Shown: one piece after another, positions 1 through 8,960 of the stretch
Layout: each line of letters begins with the position of its first letter
How positions within the stretch are numbered: the stretch's first letter is position 1
Assembly: GCA_024399955.1 (NCBI GenBank)
Contig: JAKSNH010000012.1
Span: 1 to 64,000, forward strand
Reading direction: 5' to 3'
Origin: Paludibacteraceae bacterium
GTDB lineage: Bacteria; Bacteroidota; Bacteroidia; Bacteroidales; Paludibacteraceae
DNA: 64,000 nt
Notes under the pieces: generated by a model
Databases searched by the model: none
What the model was told of the DNA's origin: nothing
What the model saw: the letters and a program-made list of their open reading frames with translations, nothing else
Translations under genes and position numbers: made by a program

Positions 1-2
1 AA

Positions 3-467
3 TTTTTAGGTCTTAAAACAGAATCTGCTTATAGTGAAACCAAATTGGAACAAGCTATTATTGATAAAATGCAGCAATTCTTGTTGGAGTTAGGCAAAGG
101 TTTTTTATTTGAAGCGAGACAAAAACGTTTTAGTTTTGATGAGGATAATTTTTATGTAGATTTGGTATTCTATAATCGTTTGTTGCAATGTTACGTATTG
201 ATAGACTTAAAAACGAAAAAACTCACTCATCAGGATTTGGGGCAAATGCAGATGTATGTAAATTATTATGATCGCTATGAACGCCAGGAATGGGAAAAAC
301 CAACGATTGGTATTCTGCTTTGTAAGGAGAAAAGTGATGCATTAGTAGAATTAACATTGCCCAAGGATGCCAATATTTATGCACAACAATATGCTCTTTG
401 TCTTCCTGATAAGCATTTGCTCCAAGCAAAATTAAAAGAATGGATAGACGAGATAGAAGAAAAATAG
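3..467 (+). CDS. C-terminal part of a YhcG-like (DUF1016) PDDEXK nuclease, 5' end outside the window
   Basis: The reading frame is open to the left edge, so the gene is cut by the window rather than starting at the in-frame TTG at 45. The translation from base 3 begins FLGLKTESAYSETKLEQA, the typical entry to the C-terminal nuclease domain of DUF1016/YhcG proteins. Key segments are the LELGKGF block, DEDNFYVDLVFYNR with the acidic metal ligand, and VLIDLKTKK with the Asp/Glu-x-Lys part of the PDDEXK core. YhcG proteins are known as accessory nucleases, often near restriction or mobile genes. The partner region is not visible, so its function here is inferred from family only. The gene ends 104 bases before the start of the next one. 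Confidence 0.85.
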   Translation, partial: FLGLKTESAYSETKLEQAIIDKMQQFLLELGKGFLFEARQKRFSFDEDNFYVDLVFYNRLLQCYVLIDLKTKKLTHQDLGQMQMYVNYYDRYERQEWEKPTIGILLCKEKSDALVELTLPKDANIYAQQYALCLPDKHLLQAKLKEWIDEIEEK

Positions 468-510
468 TAAAAAGCTATCCCCGTGTCACCAAATTGTCAC
501 TTTGAAGTTG

Positions 511-518
511 TACCTTTG
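511..518 (+). promoter_or_regulatory. Probable -7 box (TACCTTTG) of the 572 operon
   Basis: TACCTTTG fits the Bacteroidota -7 consensus TAnnTTTG and lies about 54 bases before the ATG at 572. No TTTG is present at the usual 20-base spacing, so the -33 element is weak and the call is tentative. Confidence 0.45.
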
Positions 519-571
519 CAAAGAAAATAATTTTGGAGTGCTCTAAGCACCATATAAAATCCTTAACAATC

Positions 572-2329
572 ATGCAAAAATACATTTTTGTTTTTATTAC
601 TATTGTTTTTACTTTTCCTTTATGGGGTAGCACTATCGGCTCTTTTTCGGTGTCCCCAACTACTAAGGTGACTTTTGCCCCGGGCAACCTGCAATACCAA
701 GCCTCTACCAACACTTGGCGTTTTGCCGAGCACCAGTATGATTACGTGGGTGACGCTACGCAAGGCAATGTCTATGCCAATGGCACTAAATGCGATAATA
801 CCCAAATCTCTGCCACCTACGATGGCTGGATTGACCTGTTCGGTTGGGGGACAAGTGGTTTTAATAGCAAGTATCCCTATATGACCTCTGTTACCAATTC
901 TGATTACGTAAATGGAACAATAGATATCACGCATACCCCATACGATTGGGGTGTGTATAACCAATTAGGAATCGACCCGAAGGGCACCTGGCGCACCTTA
1001 ACCAAAGATGAGTGGGTGTACCTTTGTAACACACGTCCTGATGCATCTAATCTCGTAGGACTTGCCACAGTAAATGAAGTTAATGGTCTCATTATCTTGC
1101 CCGACAATTGGGCTTTGCCTTCGGGATTATCATTCAATGCCTTATTAGATTTCAATGAGAATATATATACGCCAGAACAATGGGAGAAGATGGAGGCAGC
1201 AGGAGCATGCTTTTTGCCAGCTGCAGGCTACCGCAATAGTACGAATGTATTTAAGGTGCAGGAATATGGTAGTTATTGGTCATCTTCCCACAAAAATAGT
1301 GATAAGGCGTATAATCTTGATTTCTCAAACTCTGCCCTCGACCCTCAGTATAGTTATATCCGCATCGATGGTCAATCCGTTCGATTGGTGCATCAACTTG
1401 CAGAGGAGGGAAATACCGACATCTTCCTCCCTTACGATGCTACTTCTCTCACTCCTGAGCAGGCGGCAGCCAATCCTATTCATTTGGCTTATCCAACCGC
1501 CATGCAGGATAAGATGCCAACTATCCAATGCGGCGAAGTCAAAACAGAAGGCGTCTTCTCTGTCTCTGCCACCACTAAAGTGGCGTTCTCCTCGGGCAAC
1601 CTGCAATACCAAGCTTCTACCAACACTTGGCGTTTTGCGGAGCACCAGTATGATTACGTGGGTGACGCTACGCAAGGCAATGTCTATGCCAATGGCACTA
1701 AATGCGATAATGCCCAAATCTCTGCCACCTACGATGGCTGGATTGACCTCTTCGGTTGGGGCACCAGCGGATATAATGATAAGTATCCTTATATGACCTC
1801 CCCTACTGCTACTGACTATGGTGATGGAGACAAGGACATTGCCGGCACCAACTACGATTGGGGAGTATATAATCAAATTGGCGATTACTCCAAAGGCACG
1901 TGGCGCACTTTGACCAAAGATGAATGGGTGTATCTTTATGAACTCCGTCCTCATGCATCAGAACTTTATGGGCTTGCTACGGTAAATGAGGTTACAGGTC
2001 TCATTGTCCTGCCTGACAATTGGGAAATACCGAGTGGCTTGTCGTTTACGGCAGGAATGGGAAGTGGCTTTTCAACAAATACCTATACACAGGAACAATG
2101 GGCACAAATGGAAACATCCGGTGCATGTTTTTTGCCCACTACCGGCATACGTTTCTACACGGGGACGGTACAGGTACTTATATCAGGCGGTTTCTATTGG
2201 GCATCCACCTATAACGAGAGTGCTTGCGCATATAGACATACTTTTGATGACTATCAGTTTTATTCAGCGACTTGGGGCTCTTTATGTGCGGGGGCATCCG
2301 TTCGATTGGTACGTACTATTCAGAAATAA
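572..2329 (+). CDS. Secreted protein with two tandem FISUMP-like domains
   Basis: The start at 572 is chosen because it places a clean signal peptide (MQKYIFVFITIVFTFPLWG) at the N-terminus; the in-frame ATG at 533 would add 13 charged residues in front of it. The mature protein contains two copies of a domain of about 280 residues, each with the order FSVSxTTKVxFxxGNLQYQAS, WIDLFGWGTSG, YDWGVYNQ, GTWRTLTKDEWVYL, LPDNW and a C-terminal SVRLV. This resembles the Fibrobacter-type major paralogous (FISUMP) domain seen in surface proteins of Bacteroidales; the molecular role is unknown. The linker between the copies is acidic and proline-containing. It is 12 bases upstream of the next secreted protein and probably cotranscribed. 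Length is 585 residues from this start. Confidence 0.8.
   Translation: MQKYIFVFITIVFTFPLWGSTIGSFSVSPTTKVTFAPGNLQYQASTNTWRFAEHQYDYVGDATQGNVYANGTKCDNTQISATYDGWIDLFGWGTSGFNSKYPYMTSVTNSDYVNGTIDITHTPYDWGVYNQLGIDPKGTWRTLTKDEWVYLCNTRPDASNLVGLATVNEVNGLIILPDNWALPSGLSFNALLDFNENIYTPEQWEKMEAAGACFLPAAGYRNSTNVFKVQEYGSYWSSSHKNSDKAYNLDFSNSALDPQYSYIRIDGQSVRLVHQLAEEGNTDIFLPYDATSLTPEQAAANPIHLAYPTAMQDKMPTIQCGEVKTEGVFSVSATTKVAFSSGNLQYQASTNTWRFAEHQYDYVGDATQGNVYANGTKCDNAQISATYDGWIDLFGWGTSGYNDKYPYMTSPTATDYGDGDKDIAGTNYDWGVYNQIGDYSKGTWRTLTKDEWVYLYELRPHASELYGLATVNEVTGLIVLPDNWEIPSGLSFTAGMGSGFSTNTYTQEQWAQMETSGACFLPTTGIRFYTGTVQVLISGGFYWASTYNESACAYRHTFDDYQFYSATWGSLCAGASVRLVRTIQK
681..838 (+). repeat. First copy of a 158-bp near-identical intragenic repeat
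   Basis: This stretch encodes the GNLQYQAS to WIDL part of domain 1. It matches 1593-1750 with only about three visible base differences, whereas the rest of the two domains is much more divergent. Confidence 0.85.
1593..1750 (+). repeat. Second copy of the 158-bp intragenic repeat
   Basis: This is the partner of 681-838, offset by 912 bases and in the same reading frame. The sharp drop in identity on either side suggests gene conversion or a recent partial duplication. Confidence 0.85.
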
Positions 2330-2341
2330 TATTGTATTACT

Positions 2342-5300
2342 ATGAAACAGAAATCCATATACATATTACTTTTCTTGCTATTTAGTTGCCCTCTATTAAG
2401 CCGTGCTGCACAAACTACCGAGGGTACAGAGTTTTGGCTCACATTTATGAAAAACTATATATTCTCGGCTACTAATGGTGCTATGCAACTCAAACTCATT
2501 ATCTCTTCGCGTCAAAGTGGTCACATAACAGTTACTAATCCGCAGACCGGTTGGAGCAATACACTCTCCGTTACTGCCAATCAAATAAGCGAAATGGTTA
2601 TCCCCAACGAACAAGCCTATACCTACGCAGCCGAGACGGTGGAGAACCATGGATTGCAGGTAACTGCTACTGTGCCTATCTCCCTTTATGCCTCTAACTA
2701 TCACGAATACACCTACGATGCTACTATCGTCTTGCCTACTACGGCACTCGGTAAAGACTATATCATTCAGACTTACGAGAACGAATTGATGTCCAAGGAG
2801 TTTTGTGTAGTAGTTACTACCGATAACACGACCTTATCTATTACGCCTCACGCACGCACAACCACAGAACGTGACAAGAACGAAGTGTTTACTGTTACAC
2901 TCAACAAAGGACAAACCTATCAAGTTATGTCCTCTGATGGCAATAATGACTTCTCCGGCTCGCAAATACATGCTTCTGCCCCTGTGGCTGTCTTCTCCGG
3001 ACACCAATGTATCAATGTACCAACAAATAATATGGCATGCGACCATATCGTGGAACAGTCCATCCCTGTAGGACAATGGGGCACACAATTCGCCCTTACC
3101 AAAACAAAAGGACAAAACGGCGATCGTGTAGCTATCACAGCCCGCTATGACAACACACAAGTCAAAATGAACGGAGAAGTGCAAACGACCCTCAATGCCT
3201 TACAAACATGGGAGTTCCGTCTTACGGACAATAGTGCTTTTGTGGAAACAAGCCAACCGGCTGCTTGCTACATCTATTTAGAGGGGGCCACTGCCAACAA
3301 CGACATGGGTGATCCCAGTAGCGTACATATTAGTCCAATGGAGCAGCGTATCAAAGAGATTACTTTTGCCACCTTTCAAACCTATGTATCGCGCTCGCAT
3401 TATGTTAACGTAGTAACCACCCAAAGTGGCGCAGAAAACATGACCTTGGATGGAAAAAATGTGGCTGAATTATTTTCTCCGTTAACGGGAAATTCGTCGC
3501 TCTATTTTGCACAAATATCTATATCCCACGGCACACACACCTTGCGTACTACCACAGATGGTTTCATTGGGCACGTCTATGGTTTAGGTTGGTGCGAATC
3601 GTATGCCTATTCGTTTGGTTCAGCCACTATGTGGTTGGATGGACAGATAGTAGTAGATGGTGAACCCCACAACGAACAAGATGATGGCATACAGCGTTGT
3701 TACCTTAAGCCGGTTGTCTTTTCTCCGGCTGCTAATATCAACTACAATGCTCTCAAATGGGATTTAGGAGATGGCACTATTTCCACTCAATCAACGATTA
3801 CCCACACCTATTCTGCCCCCGGTGATTACACAGTTACCCTAATTCTATACGGTGATGAAAATAATGATACCACTCACACCGTTCTTCATTTAGTGGATGT
3901 GCTACATAATACGATTCGCGCTACGCTTTGTCAGGGCGAGACCTACCAAGTGGGAACAGAAGTGTTCTCCGAATCGGGGACGTATGATGTGAAACTTACC
4001 TCAGCAAGCGGTTGCGATAGTATAGTCACCCTTGTACTCAATGTGTTGCCTACTTATCAAACCGACATTTACCAAACGATTGTGACCGGCACTTCTTTCC
4101 GCTGGCACTATAAATGGTATAACGCTGCCGGCACATATACCGATATCTTTACTTCCTCCACCGGTTGCGATAGTGTTACTATTCTACATCTTGAACTCGT
4201 AGATCAAACAGAGGATATGTATGACACTATCTGCTATCGTCCTACGTATTCCTTCAAAGGATATGACTATACATTGCCGCCTATTGATGACTATAAAGAC
4301 CGCGATTATGTAGATTATACATTGGAATATCGTGATTTAGAATTATGTACCACCTATCGCATGCACTTGGCGATTGTTCCCATGGAAAATGGCGAACAGG
4401 TCATTCTTCATGATACAATTTTACAGGGTTCTACGTACGATTTCTACGGGCAATTACTCGACAAGACGGGTACCTATACTACCATTGCCGAAGGAGCTTG
4501 TGGTTGTTCGCTTAACTACACACTTTATTTGGTAGTATTACCAATGCCTATTCATGATGTATCTGCGTCACTCTGCCTTGAAGATACGTTTATCTTTTGT
4601 GGCAAACCATATACCAAGCCCGGACAATACATGGATACCATTTGGAACGATGCCGGTATAGTATCTATTGAACGGCTCACATTAACGGACGACCGTTCCT
4701 TTACTACGCTGAATGTATCTGATGTTACGTCCTATGATTTTAATGGCAAGACCCTAACCGAATCCGGCACATATAGAGATACATTGCCGGCTGCTAATGG
4801 GTGTGATAGTATCATAACCCTCAACCTCGGTATAGGTGGTCGATGCGTCGCTTCTTATGAAGAAAACATCCAAATTTGTTATGGTGAATCTTACTCGTGG
4901 AATGGCGAAACGTATTCGGAAGAAGGCTCCTATAAGGCAACCTTCACTACCGATGCCGGCTGCGATAGTACGGCTACTTTGCATCTAACCATATTACCTA
5001 AATTAGAAGATGAGTTTAGTGCCACTATCAACGAAGATGAATACTACAAATGGAATGGCGTCAAATACACCGAATCCGGTGATTATGAACAAATTCTAAC
5101 TTCTCAAACCGGCTGCGACAGCGTGGTTACATTGCATCTAACCGTTTTACCGCCGGTTATTACATGCGTTGATACGATTCCTGTCGTTACACGATTTGAT
5201 TGGGTGTTGATGATTCATCGCAAAGCCATCAAAGAAATGGGATTTGATCCCACAATAGAACAGATTAAATGGTATAGAGTGGTGGGCGAACCGGATAGCA

Positions 5301-5581
5301 TACCTGATCCTGCGGGCGATGACATCTATTTGACCTCCGGCTATTCGTACACAATGGATGCTAACTTACAAGGCTCCGGACTGTATTACGCCGTGATGGA
5401 TGCCACAACTGCCGATAGTATTTTCTGTCAGAAGTTTATCCGTTCTCGACTAATCAAATACGATACACCTCCGGCAGAGAAACAACAAGTACCAATTAGG
5501 AAATTTATTCTAAATGAGCATCTGTATATCCGAACAGAACAAGGCATCTATGATGCAGAAGGAAGGGAGGTAAGACTATGA
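2342..5581 (+). CDS. Large secreted protein: IgGFc-binding-like N-terminus, PKD domain, GCDS repeats
   Basis: The 1079-residue product has a signal peptide (MKQKSIYILLFLLFSCPLLSRA). Residues of roughly 25-440 resemble the IgGFc-binding-protein N-terminal domain of Bacteroidota surface proteins (GTEFWLTFMKNY at its start). A PKD domain follows near 470-520, marked by WDLGDGTISTQ and HTYSAPGDYTV. Beyond it come several degenerate repeats built on GCDSxxTLxLxVLP, for example ASGCDSIVTLVLNVLP and SQTGCDSVVTLHLTVLP. The last residues, LYIRTEQGIYDAEGREV, form a short tail like that of the protein ending at 39639. These features suggest an exported adhesin-like protein; ligand unknown. It overlaps the next gene by ATGA. 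Confidence 0.85.
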   Translation: MKQKSIYILLFLLFSCPLLSRAAQTTEGTEFWLTFMKNYIFSATNGAMQLKLIISSRQSGHITVTNPQTGWSNTLSVTANQISEMVIPNEQAYTYAAETVENHGLQVTATVPISLYASNYHEYTYDATIVLPTTALGKDYIIQTYENELMSKEFCVVVTTDNTTLSITPHARTTTERDKNEVFTVTLNKGQTYQVMSSDGNNDFSGSQIHASAPVAVFSGHQCINVPTNNMACDHIVEQSIPVGQWGTQFALTKTKGQNGDRVAITARYDNTQVKMNGEVQTTLNALQTWEFRLTDNSAFVETSQPAACYIYLEGATANNDMGDPSSVHISPMEQRIKEITFATFQTYVSRSHYVNVVTTQSGAENMTLDGKNVAELFSPLTGNSSLYFAQISISHGTHTLRTTTDGFIGHVYGLGWCESYAYSFGSATMWLDGQIVVDGEPHNEQDDGIQRCYLKPVVFSPAANINYNALKWDLGDGTISTQSTITHTYSAPGDYTVTLILYGDENNDTTHTVLHLVDVLHNTIRATLCQGETYQVGTEVFSESGTYDVKLTSASGCDSIVTLVLNVLPTYQTDIYQTIVTGTSFRWHYKWYNAAGTYTDIFTSSTGCDSVTILHLELVDQTEDMYDTICYRPTYSFKGYDYTLPPIDDYKDRDYVDYTLEYRDLELCTTYRMHLAIVPMENGEQVILHDTILQGSTYDFYGQLLDKTGTYTTIAEGACGCSLNYTLYLVVLPMPIHDVSASLCLEDTFIFCGKPYTKPGQYMDTIWNDAGIVSIERLTLTDDRSFTTLNVSDVTSYDFNGKTLTESGTYRDTLPAANGCDSIITLNLGIGGRCVASYEENIQICYGESYSWNGETYSEEGSYKATFTTDAGCDSTATLHLTILPKLEDEFSATINEDEYYKWNGVKYTESGDYEQILTSQTGCDSVVTLHLTVLPPVITCVDTIPVVTRFDWVLMIHRKAIKEMGFDPTIEQIKWYRVVGEPDSIPDPAGDDIYLTSGYSYTMDANLQGSGLYYAVMDATTADSIFCQKFIRSRLIKYDTPPAEKQQVPIRKFILNEHLYIRTEQGIYDAEGREVRL

Positions 5582-6477
5582 GAACTAAATATTTCATAAC
5601 TGTATTACTTGTCTTTGGAATGAGTTCTGCTGCGTTGGCACAAACCAATGGCGCTGCCTTCGGCATCTTTGGTGGCGCATCTTGGTGGAAAGCAAATGGC
5701 GATTTAACCAATACCCCCGGAGCTACATTCGGATTTGAGATTGATTATGTGGGACGTGCCGCCTTATCATCTAACACAGAATTAGGTGCTAAATTAGGCC
5801 TCGCCATCGGATTTGCATCGGCTTCCCATCAATTAACCAACTACACCGAACAATACACCAATCAGGACTATTATCCGGAAAATTTGGATTATACCATCAC
5901 CGCCGATACCTATAAACAGAAACAAAAACAATGGCAATTAATGGTGCCGGTCATGCTGTCACTTAAAACACACGGAGTGGTGCTAAATGTGGGTGCTAAA
6001 ATGATGTACTTACTCACGCAAAATAGACAATTAGATGTTACCAATGCACATATCAATGTGTACTATCCCGATTTTGATGTACCAACAATAGATTATTTGG
6101 CTACAGGACGATTACCAGGTTTCAAGGACCACCAATCCGGCACCGGTAACATGCCTAAATTATCTGTTCTTTTGGCAGGAGAAATAGGGTATGAATGGTC
6201 CTTGTCCAATGCGGCTTACATCGGGCTCGTTGCTTATGTCGATTATAGTGTATGGAATAACTATTCCAACACCCCTGCCGGGCATCGCCTCATTGATGTG
6301 GCACCTATCATGAATAAGGAATATCCCGTTCCTGATATTAAGGTCAATTATTTGACGGATACCTATACCGATAAGGTGAACTATCTAAGTGTGGGAGTGC
6401 GCTTTTACTATCTGCTCTCCTCCAAATCGACCAAGCAAAAACATTCATCGTATCCTTGCCACTGCCTAATCAACTAA
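5578..6477 (+). CDS. Outer-membrane beta-barrel protein
   Basis: The 299-residue product has a signal peptide ending in ALA-Q and glycine/aromatic alternating strands throughout (for example AAFGIFGGASWWKANGD and YLSVGVRFYYLL), as in small outer-membrane barrels of the PorT/OmpA-like type. No OmpA C-terminal peptidoglycan-binding domain is present. The start codon overlaps the stop of the preceding secreted protein, so translation is probably coupled and the two products may work together at the cell surface. The last about 20 residues after the final strand are polar and Cys-containing and may be non-structural. The exact family cannot be fixed by eye. Confidence 0.75.
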   Translation: MRTKYFITVLLVFGMSSAALAQTNGAAFGIFGGASWWKANGDLTNTPGATFGFEIDYVGRAALSSNTELGAKLGLAIGFASASHQLTNYTEQYTNQDYYPENLDYTITADTYKQKQKQWQLMVPVMLSLKTHGVVLNVGAKMMYLLTQNRQLDVTNAHINVYYPDFDVPTIDYLATGRLPGFKDHQSGTGNMPKLSVLLAGEIGYEWSLSNAAYIGLVAYVDYSVWNNYSNTPAGHRLIDVAPIMNKEYPVPDIKVNYLTDTYTDKVNYLSVGVRFYYLLSSKSTKQKHSSYPCHCLIN

Positions 6478-6692
6478 ACTTTCCTCTTATTCATCTCTTG
6501 CGGGGCAGAAAAAAGTTTGTTTTTTATCATCCAAAAATCAAAAAGTAACCACAAATAATATACGTTTCGTGACCATTTCGGGATCACTTCGTGACCACAA
6601 AAGCCCCTAGTAACCCCCGCCTAAACCTGCCAAAAACCTTGCTTTTCGTGGGGATTAGGTGGGGCTTGTGTCAGCAGCATGTGGTCGCGAGA

Positions 6693-6742
6693 GTGTCGAG
6701 AGACCCTCGACACATAATAATAAGATAAAATCTTATTTTTTT
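6693..6742 (+). terminator. Two consecutive hairpins ending in a T tract
   Basis: GTGTCGAG (6693-6700) pairs with CTCGACAC (6706-6713) around a 5-base loop. AATAAGAT (6719-6726) then pairs with ATCTTATT (6730-6737) around AAA and runs straight into Ts. The second has the form of a weak intrinsic terminator for the 572-6477 operon. Confidence 0.5.
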
Positions 6743-6751
6743 CGCTTAAAA

Positions 6752-6783
6752 TTTGCATATATCAGATTTTTTTTATAATTTTG
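6752..6783 (+). promoter_or_regulatory. Promoter of the Myb-like gene (TTTG-N20-TAATTTTG)
   Basis: The -33 TTTG is at 6752-6755 and the -7 TAATTTTG at 6776-6783, a 20-base spacer. The -33 is the extended form TTTGCATATATC that recurs in other promoters of this window. Confidence 0.8.
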
Positions 6784-6817
6784 CGGGCAAAATTGAAAGT
6801 AATAAATATATAAAGGT

Positions 6818-7096
6818 ATGGAAAAAACTGATATCATGGCATCTCCAGTAGAGAAAACAGCCGCTAAAGAGCCACAAAAGAACGTTGCGCGAGGTGAAAC
6901 TGCGACAGGTATTAAAAGAAGAAAATGGCGCAGAGAGGAGGAGAGAATACTGATAACTATGTACGATGCTAATGAGGATTATGCGGTCATAGGGCAAAGG
7001 ATAAACAGAACGGTATCTGCGGTGACTTCACGGTTACAGCGCATGGGGTATCTGATGTATGATAAAGAGAACAAAACAATGATTAGAATAAAATAA
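6818..7096 (+). CDS. Small Myb/SANT-like DNA-binding protein
   Basis: The 92-residue product has a disordered, charged N-terminal third and then RKWRREEERILITMYDANED followed by a helix-turn-helix-like run (AVIGQRINRTVSAVTSRLQRMG). The spaced Trp, the acidic first helix and the RTxxAVxxRLxxxG recognition helix match small Myb/SANT-like domains. It is therefore a likely DNA-binding regulator, target unknown. It has its own strong promoter. An in-frame ATG at 6836 is an alternative start. The next gene, pdxJ, begins 45 bases downstream and may be cotranscribed. Confidence 0.65.
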   Translation: MEKTDIMASPVEKTAAKEPQKNVARGETATGIKRRKWRREEERILITMYDANEDYAVIGQRINRTVSAVTSRLQRMGYLMYDKENKTMIRIK

Positions 7097-7141
7097 TCAT
7101 TTGCGTATATCAAGACGAACGGAACTCTTGCTATTGAACTC

Positions 7142-7864
7142 ATGACAAGGTTAAGCGTCAATATCAACAAAGTGGCTACATTGCGTAATGCACGAGGCGG
7201 TAATTTGCCTGATGTAGCCCGTTTTGCGCATGACTGTGAACGATTTGGAGCCGAGGGCATAACGGTGCATCCTCGTCCCGATGAGCGGCATATTCGTCGC
7301 ACGGATGTGTATGCGCTTAAGCAGTTGGTGACGACTGAGTTTAACATCGAGGGTAATCCTCAGCCACCGTTTATTGATTTAGTGATGGATGTTCGTCCCA
7401 CACAGGTGACGTTGGTGCCGGATGCATTGTCTCAATTAACCAGTAACCATGGTTGGGATACGGAGACTAACTTGGATTACCTGACACCTATTATTCGTGC
7501 ATTTAAGTGCGCAGGCATACGCGTGAGTGTGTTTGTAGATGCAGACCCTCGCATGGTGGAATATGCTGCTAAAGCCGGAGCGGATAGGGTGGAACTGTAT
7601 ACGGGTCCCTATGCTGCTTTATATGACACCGACCCTGATGCCGCCCTTGCAGCCTATCGTCCGGCGGCTGAAAAAGCGCATGAGTTAGGACTTGGTTTGA
7701 ATGCCGGTCATGATTTGAATCTGCGTAACTTGCGTCCCTTCATCACCGCCTTCCCCTGGGTGGATGAAGTGAGTATAGGTCACGCTCTCATTGCGGATGC
7801 GTTGTATTTAGGAATAGAAGAAACAATTAAACAATATAAACTATGTTGCAAATCGATACATTAG
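7142..7864 (+). CDS. pdxJ: Pyridoxine 5'-phosphate synthase PdxJ
   Basis: PdxJ condenses 1-deoxy-D-xylulose 5-phosphate with 3-amino-2-oxopropyl phosphate in the last step of de novo vitamin B6 synthesis. The 240-residue product has the family length and order: [17 protein letters not shown] at the N-terminus, [13 protein letters not shown] with the active-site His, FNIEGNP, a central RVSVFVDAD strand, [10 protein letters not shown], and the C-terminal [11 protein letters not shown] and [11 protein letters not shown] phosphate-binding segments. The last 22 bases overlap the start of the TolQ-like gene in another frame, an unexpected operon partner that suggests tight packing rather than a shared pathway. 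Confidence 0.96.
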   Translation: MTRLSVNINKVATLRNARGGNLPDVARFAHDCERFGAEGITVHPRPDERHIRRTDVYALKQLVTTEFNIEGNPQPPFIDLVMDVRPTQVTLVPDALSQLTSNHGWDTETNLDYLTPIIRAFKCAGIRVSVFVDADPRMVEYAAKAGADRVELYTGPYAALYDTDPDAALAAYRPAAEKAHELGLGLNAGHDLNLRNLRPFITAFPWVDEVSIGHALIADALYLGIEETIKQYKLCCKSIH

Positions 7865-8541
7865 TAACGGAAGTGGCCGAACAGATGGCTGCAGAGGAGC
7901 CTATCGCAGAGGTGGCTCAAGAGATTAATTTATGGACTATGGCTTCCTACGGAGGCTGGATTATGATTGTATTGGCTATCTTATTGGCCGGTGCTATCTA
8001 TTTATTTATTGAGCGAATGGTAGTGTTGCATCATGCCATGCAGGAGGATAAGAACTTTATGAATCGCATCAAGGACTTTATTCATGAAGGTAAGATTGAT
8101 TCGGCGCTTAATCTATGCCGTGCGTCGGAAACTCCCGCTGCTCGCATGATAGAGAAGGGCATAACCCGTATAGGTCGTCCCATGCAGGATGTGCAAGTGG
8201 CTGTAGAGAACGTAGGAAACTTAGAGGTTAGTAAGTTGGAGAAAGGTTTAGTCATTATGGCTACTATTGCTGCCGGTGCACCTATGTTAGGTTTCTTGGG
8301 AACTGTACTGGGTATGGTGCAGACCTTCTATAACATGGCCCAAAACGCCAGCGGTGTGATTGAAATGGCTTCTTTGTCCGAAGGTATGTATCAGGCGATG
8401 GTAACTACGATTGGAGGTTTGATTGTAGGTATATTGGCTATGTTTGCCTATAATTTCCTCGTTTCTCGTATCGACCGCGTGGTACGCAGTTTAGAGGGAC
8501 GGACGATGGAGTTTATGGATTTATTGAATGAACCCGCTTAA
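7843..8541 (+). CDS. MotA/TolQ/ExbB proton channel family protein
   Basis: This is the inner-membrane channel subunit that with the next two genes would couple the proton gradient to outer-membrane work. The 232-residue product has a first membrane helix at about 38-57 ([20 protein letters not shown]), a cytoplasmic loop, and two C-terminal helices near 135-158 and 182-205 with the family's conserved [13 protein letters not shown] and [13 protein letters not shown]. The start overlaps the end of pdxJ, and the first about 30 acidic residues precede the membrane helix. Whether it serves TonB or Tol cannot be decided from sequence alone; the TonB-like third gene favours an ExbB role. Confidence 0.93.
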   Translation: MLQIDTLVTEVAEQMAAEEPIAEVAQEINLWTMASYGGWIMIVLAILLAGAIYLFIERMVVLHHAMQEDKNFMNRIKDFIHEGKIDSALNLCRASETPAARMIEKGITRIGRPMQDVQVAVENVGNLEVSKLEKGLVIMATIAAGAPMLGFLGTVLGMVQTFYNMAQNASGVIEMASLSEGMYQAMVTTIGGLIVGILAMFAYNFLVSRIDRVVRSLEGRTMEFMDLLNEPA

Positions 8542-8552
8542 GAGAGTCTATT

Positions 8553-8960
8553 ATGGCATTAAAAAAACGAAATAGAGTAGAGGCCTCCTTCGCCATGTCG
8601 TCCATGACGGACTTGATTTTCTTGCTATTGCTATTCTTTGTGATGGCCAGCACGATGTCCGCACCTAATGACATCAAGATCAATCTGCCTCAGTCTCGCG
8701 CCAACACTGCTACTAAGCAAGTAGTGGCTAAGGTCTTTATCGATAACTTAGGTCAGTACTCGGTGGCAATAGGTAAGGAAAAGCCCATTGCTATTATGGA
8801 GGAGGACCTGGAAGGTTATTTGAGTAGCGTTCAGCAGCAGGATTCGACGATGTATATTGCCCTGCATGCCGATGAAGATATAGCATATAAGCAGGTCGTT
8901 AAAGTGCTCGATATCGCTAATGAGTACAAGATGAAACTCGTAATTGCTACTAAGAAGTGA
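8553..8960 (+). CDS. ExbD/TolR family biopolymer transporter
   Basis: The 135-residue product is a single-span inner-membrane protein with a short cytoplasmic N-terminus, then SSMTDLIFLLLLFFVMAST holding the conserved membrane Asp (residue about 19) thought to carry protons in this family. A periplasmic domain follows (VFIDNLGQYSVAIG, YIALHADEDIAYKQVVKVLDIA). It lies 11 bases after the TolQ/ExbB gene and overlaps the TonB-like gene by four bases (GTGA), so the three are one operon and probably one complex. Confidence 0.93.
   Translation: MALKKRNRVEASFAMSSMTDLIFLLLLFFVMASTMSAPNDIKINLPQSRANTATKQVVAKVFIDNLGQYSVAIGKEKPIAIMEEDLEGYLSSVQQQDSTMYIALHADEDIAYKQVVKVLDIANEYKMKLVIATKK

Larger units (their letters stand above)
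6478..6817. other. 340-base intergenic region: direct repeats, two hairpins and one promoter
   Basis: No gene is seen. It holds a 10-base direct repeat TTCGTGACCA at 6566-6575 and 6588-6597 (22-base period), then a perfect 8-bp hairpin, an A+T-rich hairpin with a T tract, and the promoter of the Myb-like gene. The direct repeat could be a regulator site, but nothing else supports that. Confidence 0.6.

Noticed and set aside
1325..1954. 209-codon minus-strand frame opposite the FISUMP-like gene
   Set aside because: The translation repeats where the plus-strand domains repeat, as expected of a shadow; no ribosome site or family.
7100..7131. Promoter of pdxJ (TTTGCGTATATC with ACTCTTG-like -7)
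   Set aside because: The -33 part fits the extended form, but the -7 match is poor at both 19 and 20 bases, so it is not listed as a feature.
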